Shown: positions 1-7,276 of the stretch, in pieces
How positions within the stretch are numbered: position 1 is the stretch's first letter
Layout: each line of letters begins with the position of its first letter
DNA from: Saprolegnia diclina VS20
Taxonomy: Eukaryota; Oomycota; Saprolegniomycetes; Saprolegniales; Saprolegniaceae
Length of the DNA: 21,925 nt
Assembly (NCBI RefSeq): GCF_000281045.1
Contig: NW_008246153.1
Coordinates: 66,491 to 88,415, forward strand
Reading direction: 5' to 3'
The notes under the pieces: generated by a model
What the model saw: the letters and a program-made list of their open reading frames with translations, nothing else
Databases searched by the model: none
Told to the model about the DNA's origin: nothing
Translations under genes and position numbers: made by a program

Positions 1-381
1 GAGATGAACGAGGACATTTCGGCGCTCGAGGGCCGTGGCCCGCACTCCAAGTACACGCTCCCGAAGGAAGAGTTGGTCGGGAAGCTCGAGCTCACGCTCG
101 GCGACCACTCGATCGAAGGCATTGCGTGCGCGCTCGACTCGATCGGCTTCCAGTCGTTCAGCAATGCGACCAAGGAGGTCAAGGGCGAGTCGACCCCGTT
201 TGCGATCATGGGGTCGCTCCCGCTGGTCCGCGACCTCCAGCGCGCGGGCTTGGACCTGACGCTCGCGGGCTTTGGCAAGAGCTCCGTGTACCACGGTGAC
301 AACGAGTTTTGCTCGTTGGCCGATATGCAAGACGCGCTTCTGATCCTCGGCCGCTTCATCCACAACGTCGACAGCGCGTAA
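1..381 (+). CDS. M20-family amidohydrolase, acetylornithine deacetylase-like (C-terminal part, 5' end outside window)
   Basis: The reading frame is open from base 1 (a Glu codon precedes the first Met at 4) to a TAA at 379-381, so this is the last ~126 residues of a longer protein. It shows the C-terminal signature of M20 zinc amidohydrolases of the ArgE/acetylornithine deacetylase type: a GESTPFAIMGSLPLVRDLQ segment, then GFGKSSVYHGDNEF, where the His before xxNE is the expected metal-ligand position, then a closing helix with DMQDALLILGRFI. Family members remove the acetyl group from N2-acetylornithine in arginine synthesis; the exact substrate here is inferred. The catalytic N-terminal half is not in the window. 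No intron is seen in this part. Confidence 0.8.
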   Translation, partial: EMNEDISALEGRGPHSKYTLPKEELVGKLELTLGDHSIEGIACALDSIGFQSFSNATKEVKGESTPFAIMGSLPLVRDLQRAGLDLTLAGFGKSSVYHGDNEFCSLADMQDALLILGRFIHNVDSA

Positions 382-808
382 ATCCCTCCCGTGAACTGTC
401 GTCAGCATCTGATACTTCATTCTTCGTGCTTCTTTGTTGAGCTATTGAGGAGGTGGGCACTTCACTGTGGACGTACCTGTCTCGAGCTCCCGCTAGTTCG
501 GAGGATCAGTCGGTCGCATTCCCTCTACATATAGACAGGCCGAGCCTGTTGGTGTTGCAGCAGCCTTCACTGGCGCCGCGTCTGTAAGGTTAGCGCAGCA
601 GGCGACGCAGCAAGGCCATTCGATGAGAGACTCGACGTTAGAAGTCGGTGTTGCGCTCGACGAGCACTGTCAAGGTTTGGCGGCGCTTGCCGGCAGCCGA
701 TTGGCTGGCAAAACATGTCGCAGAACCTTTGCGCGCATATGATTGGTAGAAAAGAGTGGCGCGGTGATTGGCGGATTGGCTGCGCTGGGCATTCGGGCGA
801 CGGAGACG
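382..808. other. Intergenic: 3' flank of the M20 gene and promoter region of the 809 gene
   Basis: No convincing coding frame is present in these 427 bases. The right half carries a cluster of inverted CCAAT boxes (listed separately) and a TTTGGCGGC element at 676-684 that resembles an E2F half site. No clear oomycete initiator was seen. Confidence 0.5.
700..779 (+). promoter_or_regulatory. Cluster of four inverted CCAAT boxes upstream of the 809 gene
   Basis: ATTGG occurs at 700-704, 742-746, 767-771 and 775-779, all within 110 bases of the ATG at 809. CCAAT boxes recruit the NF-Y complex in other eukaryotes. The functional assignment is inference. Confidence 0.4.
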
Positions 809-2041
809 ATGGCCCGCAAGAAGCCCCGCTGCATCGTGTGCCAGAAGATCGTGCGGGGCATTACGATCTGGTGCGACAACTGCAGCTTCCACTTCGCCGT
901 CAACAAGCCGCCAGAGGTCATCGACCTCCTCTCGTCGTCTTCTTCCGACGACGAAGACGACGATGCGCCCATCGCGCCACGGCCGGCCAACGGCAAGTCG
1001 CGCGCAGCCTCGCCCAAGCCAGTTGCGCCCGCCGAGGACGAAGTCAAGCCCTGCGCTGCATCGACCAAGCCAGCGGCGGAGGCCGAGGCCGAGGCCAAGC
1101 CCCGCGCAGCCTCGAAACGCCATGCGCCCGCATCGCCCATCACCAACGCGCCAGCGACAGCGCATACAAAGCGACCCAAGACCGAGACAAAGACGATTGC
1201 CAAGCCTGCGCAAGCTGCGACAACGACGTCGTCCGCAATGCCAGAGACCGCGCCTGCCATTGTCGACAAGTCGGTTGCAGTCGCACCGCCCGATGCACCG
1301 TCAGCGTCAAGCACACCTCGAGCGCCTGTTGATCCGACGCCCACACCAAGTGCGCAGCCTGCACCTGCGTCTCCAGCACATGAAAGGCGACACGTACCCT
1401 ACACAAAACCAGCACCTTCTACCAAGCCCGTGAAAGCGGCCGGGACACCGAAGTCGACCGCGATCCGCGTGTGCAAGCCAGGCCAGTCGATCGTACCAGC
1501 GCCACTCCTCGCAGCCAACCCACCTTTACATATGCAGTCTCCTCGCCTCGCGCGGCTCTCGACGCCCCCCGCCAAGGCCGCGCTACGACGAGATCCGCTG
1601 CCCAAGCTCGAGGCGACAGAGAAGAGCTCCCACCGACTGCACCACCGCAGCGTTGGGGAGCGCACCAAAGTTCACTCGACCGAGTATCCCTTGCCCAAGA
1701 GTGAGATGACCACTGAGGCTACACCAACCTCAACACAGACACTCAAGGTGGGCAAGCGCAAGCGCCATCGACAAGACAGCGACGACGATGCTGCCCGACC
1801 GACGCCGAGCAGCATCAAGTGTGAAGATGGCGCATCCGAAGACGCACCGGCAGCGCCTGCACCGCTCCCGCCACCGCCGTCTCTTGGTGCGTGCCACCCG
1901 AATTTGTTGCTGCTGATGCAGGCGTGGACGATCCTCGACAGCGACGGGTTCCCGCCCGGTGCGCGCCGCCGCGGGCTGCTGCAAGCCCGTCGCGCCAAGC
2001 GTACGCAACAAATAGAAGACACCACAGCAGTCAATATGTAA
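809..2041 (+). CDS. Low-complexity nuclear-type protein with half-PHD zinc motif and SUMO-interaction-like motif (410 aa)
   Basis: No known family is recognised over the full length. The first in-frame ATG is at 809; the frame is open further upstream without one. Residues 8-25 have C-x2-C-x10-C-x2-C, which looks like the first half of a PHD finger or a small zinc ribbon; the second half of a PHD is absent. Directly after it comes VIDLLSSSSSDDEDDD (from residue 37), a classical SUMO-interaction motif: a hydrophobic core followed by Ser and acid residues. The middle is Pro/Ala/Lys/Thr-rich and disordered-looking. Near the C terminus are a basic GKRKRHR stretch, likely a nuclear localisation signal, and SIKCEDGASED, which fits a psi-K-x-E SUMO-acceptor site. 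A short segment beginning PPPPSLGACHPNLLLLMQAW matches the neighbour at 2166-5190, so the two are probably paralogues. A nuclear role linked to SUMO is inferred. Confidence 0.7.
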   Translation: MARKKPRCIVCQKIVRGITIWCDNCSFHFAVNKPPEVIDLLSSSSSDDEDDDAPIAPRPANGKSRAASPKPVAPAEDEVKPCAASTKPAAEAEAEAKPRAASKRHAPASPITNAPATAHTKRPKTETKTIAKPAQAATTTSSAMPETAPAIVDKSVAVAPPDAPSASSTPRAPVDPTPTPSAQPAPASPAHERRHVPYTKPAPSTKPVKAAGTPKSTAIRVCKPGQSIVPAPLLAANPPLHMQSPRLARLSTPPAKAALRRDPLPKLEATEKSSHRLHHRSVGERTKVHSTEYPLPKSEMTTEATPTSTQTLKVGKRKRHRQDSDDDAARPTPSSIKCEDGASEDAPAAPAPLPPPPSLGACHPNLLLLMQAWTILDSDGFPPGARRRGLLQARRAKRTQQIEDTTAVNM

Positions 2042-2133
2042 TACCAACTCGAGTCATTATTAGTCGGCTTCCGTAGCTCGTAGTTGAGTTGCGTGTGTTT
2101 GCCTTGGCCAACGGCAAACTGGCGGAACTGGAC

Positions 2134-2153
2134 GCTCATTGGCCAATATTTGC
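2134..2153 (+). promoter_or_regulatory. Oomycete-type initiator with flanking AT-rich element
   Basis: GCTCATT (2134-2140) followed by CCAATATTTGC resembles the oomycete Inr plus flanking promoter region (GCTCATTYYNCAWTTT), with two mismatches at the YY positions. It contains the palindrome ATTGGCCAAT (2138-2147), so it doubles as a CCAAT box. It sits about 30 bases upstream of the ATG at 2166, a normal distance for oomycete genes. Confidence 0.55.
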
Positions 2154-2165
2154 ATAAATTCGAGC

Positions 2166-5100
2166 ATGGACCCGCGAGGACGAACGACCGAGTATGTGGC
2201 TTGCGGCGACCGCAACGATGCTCATGGTATGCTACAGTAGAAGCGCAAAGCCGCTGGCAAACGTCATCGACCTCATCTCGTCGTCCGACGACGACGACGA
2301 CGGCTACGTCGTTGTCAACCCACCAGCAGCCCGCCCGCCAGTAGCACGAGAAGCGCCTTCGCCGCGTCCTGCGTCATCGCTGCGACCAGTACCGTCGCCA
2401 CCAGCACTGCAATTATCACCGCCGCCAGCGCAGCCACAGCAACGATCGGCGCCGCCAAGAGTCTTTGAGTGGACGCCCGCTGTGCTCGAAGTCCTGTCTC
2501 GACCGCTCTTATCCCGATGCTTTGACAGCGTCGTGTACAAGAGCAGCGACTTTGGGGCGCCGAAAGCATCGCGCACGGCCCTCGCCGATGGAGAAAGGAA
2601 CGTCGCAAAGCGTGCGCTGCTTGTCGCGCCAAGTGCCACAGAAGGCAACCCCGCCAAGCGGCAACGTGACGACGCCTGCCCACCGCCTGCCCCTAGCGCA
2701 GTGCTGCCGTCCCCGACGCCTGCAAGTGCGGCGACCGGTGCTGTAGCGGCCGACGCGGAAGGCAAGCCCGCACCCGTTGTGCCGGGAACTCCCGCCGCGC
2801 CGCACGTGGTCACGGTGAAGCGCAAGAAGCCTGGACATCTTTCGACATCGGCGATCGTGTCAAGCCCCGTGACCAAGCCTCGACGGGCGCTGCCGCCGCC
2901 ACCGCCCGTCGGCGAGTGCTCGCACAAGATGCTCCACTTTGTCCAGACATGCGAACTCATCAACGACGAAGACGACGTCGATATCAGCGGCTCGGCGGAC
3001 GACGACGCGGTGATGGTAATCGACTTGGACGACATTCGCACCACTGTGTGGGACGTGGTTGACCTCACCGTCGAGTCCAACGACGAGTCCGACGACGGGT
3101 ACGAAGCCTACTCGACCGAATTGTACAAGTCGTCTTCCGACGACGACGACAGCGACATGGACCCGGCGTTCACCGACTCGCCGAAAAAGAAGACGAGCAC
3201 GAAGACAAGGAAGCGCGTCGACGGCGTCTGCTTCCTCTGTGACAAGCCCGCCGACGGGACCAAGCCCGGTGTCTATTGCGGTGGCTGCGAGCGCGTGTAC
3301 CACACGGCGTGTGCGATCGAGTATGGCCAAGAGGCTGTCTGCTGGGAGTGCGAAGAGCGCGAAATCATCGACGACGACGAGCTCTCGGAGACGGACCGCG
3401 ACCGGACGCACGCCATGTTGCATGGGCTCCGCGAGGTCAAGAAGGAGCCGGTGGCCAATGCAGCGAGTGCGCGTCCTCGGGTCGTCGAGGGGTGGCGCCA
3501 GTTTCTGGACGAGCACACGGCGCCGTACCACGCCGACTTTGAGCGCTTCACGCGCGAGATTGAGAACCGGACGGGCTTCTCCACGACGCTCGAGGCCGAC
3601 TTGCAAAAGGTGTTTTGCCACTTTGCCGACCAGCAGATCAAGGCCGAAGCGCTCGAAGCCAAGCAGCAGGCCGCCCACGACGCCCCAAGTGACCCACCGC
3701 TGCTCGCGACGACGGCCGCCGCAGTTGCCACGATCTTTCCGAGCAACGACGACGACGACCGTCGCGTGCCGCCCGCTGCGCCCGCGCCGATCTTCAAGAT
3801 GACGATAGTCAACGGCCTCACCAAGCTCGTCGAGCAAGCGGAAGCCGACATGAGAAATGCAAAGCTCCGGGCGCCCGAGAAGCGCTCGGCGGCCCCGCGC
3901 GTGTTTGCCGTGCGACGAGAGGTGAGCGGCGACGGGTCGAATGCCAACCCGATCACGCTCAGCAGCGACAGTGATGACGATGACGACGTGGCGCCGAGAC
4001 CGGTACGAGGAATGCGCGCAGCAGTACCCGCGATGCACTGTGTGGCCGCCGACCTGACCGTCTCCGATAGCAACGAAGAAGGCGCGAGTGAGCCAACAGG
4101 GGCGGCGGGGACCTACCCCGCCCCGCCGGTGCTGCCCACCGTCGCTTTGGCACCGGCGTTTGCACCAACACACACACAAGAAGCTGAAGATTCGCGGGGC
4201 GTCAACACCGACTACCCGGCGCCTCCCGTAGTCGGAGTCGGTCCGTGTCGACGAGTCGCACCGAAAGCGTCCGATGCCACGTACCCGAGTCCACCGCGTC
4301 TGTCGCCAGCAACGGCCGTCAGTGCGTCGTACCCAGGGCCACCGAGTCTCCCAGTCGTACAAGCTACAGACGACATGTCCTACCCAGCACCGCCCGTCGT
4401 TCAAGTTGCGCCCAAACCAGCGATTGACACGCCGTTGGAGGCGGACGGCGATGCTTTGTACCCTGCGCCACCGAGTCTGTTGGTCAAGAACCCAGCGAAC
4501 AACCTCGAGCACCCGCGAGGTGAGCTCCCGCAGACGAATTCCCTTGTGGCACGTGCCAACTCCGACGAAGACGCCTACCCAGCGCCGCCGACCTTGATGG
4601 CACGCGTCGACGCCTCGTCACCAAGTACTGGAAGCCTGTACCCAAGCCCACCGCGTCTGTTGCCGACACCTTCCACTGGGTATCCTGGGCTCCCGGTCGA
4701 AGCAGACGACGTGCTCTACCCGGCGCCACCGGCCATGGGCACAAGAACGTTGGAGGCTGCGCCGCGTGTGCAGCTGGAGGCCGATGACGGCGATGCGTCT
4801 TGTTACCCAGCACCACCAAGTCGATGCGTCGTGGGCAAGCCGGATGCGGTCCCTCGTCCAGCTGTTGAAGATGCCGACCCAGCGCCGCCGACCTTGAAGG
4901 CGCGTGCCGACGCCGCCTCGCCAAGCGCAAGCGCCGACACCACGTACCCGAGCCCTCCGCGGTTACGAGCGGCGGTAACACCAACTAGCGCATCGTCGCA
5001 GCGCCCATCGCGATCGCTTGACGTCGACGACGACGTGCGGTATCCCGGTCCGCCGCGTCTACCTCTGGTGGGGGTCGTCGCTGCAGGCGCCTTGGCACCA

Positions 5101-5190
5101 CGCCCGGCCGACAGTGCGTGCGACAACCCGCCCCACGTATCCTCTCGCGACCGACCCACTGCCGCCTTGTACTCGGGGCCACCACTGTAG
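2166..5190 (+). CDS. PHD-finger protein with several SUMO-interaction-like motifs and a C-terminal YPxPP repeat array (992 aa)
   Basis: Preferred model: exon 1 at 2166-2191 (26 nt), intron 2192-2237 (GTATGT to CAG, 46 nt, CTCAT branch-like site), exon 2 at 2238-5190. A start without splicing at 2194 would give 998 aa in the same frame. A C4HC3 PHD finger lies at about residues 340-383 (CFLC, CGGC, HTAC, CWEC); PHD fingers usually read histone H3 tails. Five SUMO-interaction-like motifs are visible: VIDLISSSDDDDD (residue 18), VMVIDLDDI, VVDLTVESNDESDD, PITLSSDSDDDDD and DLTVSDSNEE. EVKKEP just after the PHD fits a SUMO-acceptor site, and KTRKR before it a nuclear signal. A helical, charged region follows the PHD. 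The last ~360 residues hold 15 YPxPP units. A chromatin reader or SUMO-dependent scaffold is inferred. No RING, SP-RING or other enzyme domain is seen, so it is not an obvious SUMO or ubiquitin ligase. Confidence 0.75.
4114..5190 (+). repeat. Coding array of 15 YPxPP-type units
   Basis: Twelve exact Y-P-[A/S/G]-P-P units and three degenerate ones (YPGLP, DPAPP, YSGPP, the last at the stop codon) are spread about every 20-30 residues over the C-terminal third of the PHD protein. Many continue as PPRL, PPSL or PPTL. Linkers vary in sequence and length, so this is a selected short motif rather than a recent tandem duplication. Confidence 0.85.
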
Positions 5191-5286
5191 CCAGCGTGTG
5201 CTTCGGTGTGTTGAGTAAGCCGAAGCATCGTGCAAGTGTAATATGGAGCTCTATGTGAGGGTGGAGGGTGTGGGGTATGTCTACTA

Positions 5287-6243
5287 CTACTGCTGGGGCT
5301 TGCCGGGCCGCGCCTTGTTGATGGCCATTGACACGTGCAGGCGGCGGCCGTCAAACTCGCTGCCGCTGAGCTTCAAGGCCTCAGCCGCGTTCTCGACGGA
5401 CGCAAACGTGACGTGGGCAAACGACTTGGTGCCGTTCGCTGGCATGCGCACCGTGCGGATGTCGCCGCAGTGCTCAAACATGGCCCGGAGCGTGTCTTCG
5501 TCGACGTCGGTCGGGAGGTTGGCGATGAAGACGGTGCTGATGTGGCGCGCCGGCTCCTCCCGCAATGGCGTTGAAAACGGCGCGTAGTTGACGTTCATGA
5601 GGCGGCCCTGGACGTACTTGTGCGCGAGCTGGACGGCCGCGTCCGTGCTCTCTGTTTTTTCAAAGTCGATAAAGCCATAGCCCTTGGAGCGACCCGTCGC
5701 GGGATCGCGCATGAGCACGATCTTGGCGATCGGCCCGCAGTGTTCGAAGAGGTCGTGGATGTTGTCCTCGGTCGTCTTGAACGGCACGTTGGCGAAGAAG
5801 ACCTTGAGGCAGTTCTCAGGCTTGGGGCTCGGCGTCACGGCGCGCTCCTCCGAAAGGCGCACACGCATCCAGCGCGTGCCACAGACCTTGCCGTCCATGG
5901 CCAGCGCGGCATGGGCCTCGGCCCCGGACGCAAACGTGATGATACACGTGCCCTTGGGTCGGCCATCTAAATGGGACGTCATGTCGATGGCCTCGATCGT
6001 GCCAAACTCGGCGAAGAGCGACGCGAGGTCTTCCTTGGAGGTCGCGTACGGCAGACCACCGACCCAGACGCGCGGGTTGCCCATGTTTGGCGCGTCCGTC
6101 GAGAAGGCGCGCAGCGGCAGCGCCATGGCCATCTCCGGCAGCTGGCGCATGGGCAGGCAGGCGGCCGTCATCGGCAGGCGCATCGAAGCGACCTTGAGCG
6201 CGCCGGCACGGGCGACGCGGGCGCCAAGATTCCGCAGGAGCAT
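5287..6243 (-). CDS. Mitochondrion-targeted protein with three RRM domains (318 aa)
   Basis: Single-exon gene. Residues 1-49 are rich in Arg, Ala, Leu and Met with almost no acidic residues, and end in LRAFSTDA, a typical mitochondrial presequence with a plausible cleavage site. Three RNA-recognition motifs follow: RRM1 about 58-131 (RNP2 VWVGGL, RNP1 KGTCIITF), RRM2 about 147-221 (RNP2 VFFANV, RNP1 KGYGFIDF) and RRM3 about 237-307 (RNP2 VFIANL, RNP1 KSFAHVTF). RRM2 has the best RNP1, with aromatic residues in the RNA-stacking positions; RRM1 lacks them. It probably binds organellar RNA in processing or translation; the target is unknown. The gene runs convergent to the PHD gene (96 bases between stops) and divergent from the gene at 6312. 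A CCATTTT initiator-like element lies at 6252-6258. Confidence 0.85.
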   Translation of the reverse strand: MLLRNLGARVARAGALKVASMRLPMTAACLPMRQLPEMAMALPLRAFSTDAPNMGNPRVWVGGLPYATSKEDLASLFAEFGTIEAIDMTSHLDGRPKGTCIITFASGAEAHAALAMDGKVCGTRWMRVRLSEERAVTPSPKPENCLKVFFANVPFKTTEDNIHDLFEHCGPIAKIVLMRDPATGRSKGYGFIDFEKTESTDAAVQLAHKYVQGRLMNVNYAPFSTPLREEPARHISTVFIANLPTDVDEDTLRAMFEHCGDIRTVRMPANGTKSFAHVTFASVENAAEALKLSGSEFDGRRLHVSMAINKARPGKPQQ

Positions 6244-6311
6244 GCTGATGGAAAATGGTTGGCGAACGCGGCAAGATATCCGGATACCGGCATCGTATCC
6301 GAACGCAAGCG
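6244..6311. promoter_or_regulatory. Compact divergent promoter with palindrome TATCCGGATA
   Basis: Only 68 bases separate the ATG of the RRM gene (6243) from the preferred ATG at 6312. The perfect 10-base palindrome TATCCGGATA lies at 6277-6286. Its TCCGGATA core recurs twice upstream of the gene at 9589-12471 (12491-12498 and 12511-12518). A regulatory role is inferred. Confidence 0.4.
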
Positions 6312-7252
6312 ATGTGGGAGGAAGGTCTCGTCGCCGGCGATCTTGTGGGCCTGCCCGTGAAGCTGCGCGCCCGCTTCTACGGCGACAGCACCGTGGGCCT
6401 GCATGTGCTCGAGTGCCCGGACGAGATCGGCCTCGGCAACATGGCCTTCACGGAGGCGACCTACTGCGACGGGCCCAACGGCCTCAAGTACGTCCAGTTC
6501 TCGGCCAACGTGTCAACGCCCGAGTTCACCATCGTGCTGCGCCTCGTGGGCACCTACGATACGACGCATGGCCTGCGCGGCAAGTGGTTCAACGCGACCA
6601 ACAACCTCCATGGCACTGGTGGCTTCCACTTTGGCGTCGTCGACGGCGATGGACCGGCGCTCGATGCCATCTCGCCGCTTTATCCGCTCGCGCCGGGTAC
6701 CTACACCTTTCGTGGCGGCGCGATCGGCGCCAATGGCCGTGTCTACGCTTCTCGCATCACGCTGCAGCTGCTCGACGAAGGCCGCGTCGAAGGCTACGTC
6801 CAGGAACACTTTGTGCCACAGGTCGCCATGTCTCTCTCTGTTCGGTCGTTGAACCCTTGCTGTAGCAATGCGCGCTAGCCGGATCTTGGACGCGCAATCA
6901 GATCTCGTGGCACATTACGTACGTCGTCGAGGGCGTCGGCAGCGAGTACGTCTACTACGGCACGCCGACCCAGCGACTGCTGCGCGGCGCGTGGCAGCGC
7001 TGCGACGTCGACGAGATCGAGTCGCTCGCCGCCGAGAGCGGTCGCTTCGACTACGAGCTCGAACACGCCGACCGGCGCTGGTGCCGCAAGTACCACAAGT
7101 ACTTCCCACCCACGTTCCAGATAGTGGCGCGGACGCTGCTGCTCTCGCGCCGCGGCCGCCGCAGCGGTCTCTTGCCGTCCGACCTCTGGTGTCACGTGTT
7201 TACCTATATCAACTACGACTGGTTTGCGTCCCGCGTGCTCGACACGCCGTAA
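6312..7252 (+). CDS. Unrecognised protein with beta-rich N-terminal region (298 aa, two exons)
   Basis: No family is recognised. Exon 1 is 6312-6821; the intron is best placed at 6822-6865 (44 nt, GTCGCC to TTGCTGTAG); exon 2 is 6866-7252. The join gives HFVPQ then CALAGSWTRNQISWHITY and keeps frame. An acceptor at 6901 is also possible, giving an 80-nt intron and a protein 12 residues shorter. A start at 6255 is in frame but only 11 bases from the divergent gene's ATG. The first ~170 residues alternate hydrophobic and polar residues with many Gly, Thr and Val (for example TPEFTIVLRLVGTYD, then GGFHFGVVDGDGP), which suggests a beta-sandwich. The C-terminal ~130 residues are richer in charged and aromatic residues (HADRRWCRKYHKYFPP, INYDWF). 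No signal peptide or membrane segment is seen. The gene is convergent with the lipase gene, with 24 bases between stops. Confidence 0.65.
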
Positions 7253-7276
7253 TAACAAGTGTATTGGCAACCTCGA

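Noticed and set aside
2166-2240. Upstream ORF of 24 codons before the PHD gene
   Set aside because: It is better explained as the true first exon followed by a 46-nt intron with consensus splice sites; kept as an alternative in the findings.
2860-4512. Long minus-strand open frame (550 codons), Arg/Val-rich
   Set aside because: Antisense to the PHD gene, whose PHD finger and acidic motifs are clearly the real product.
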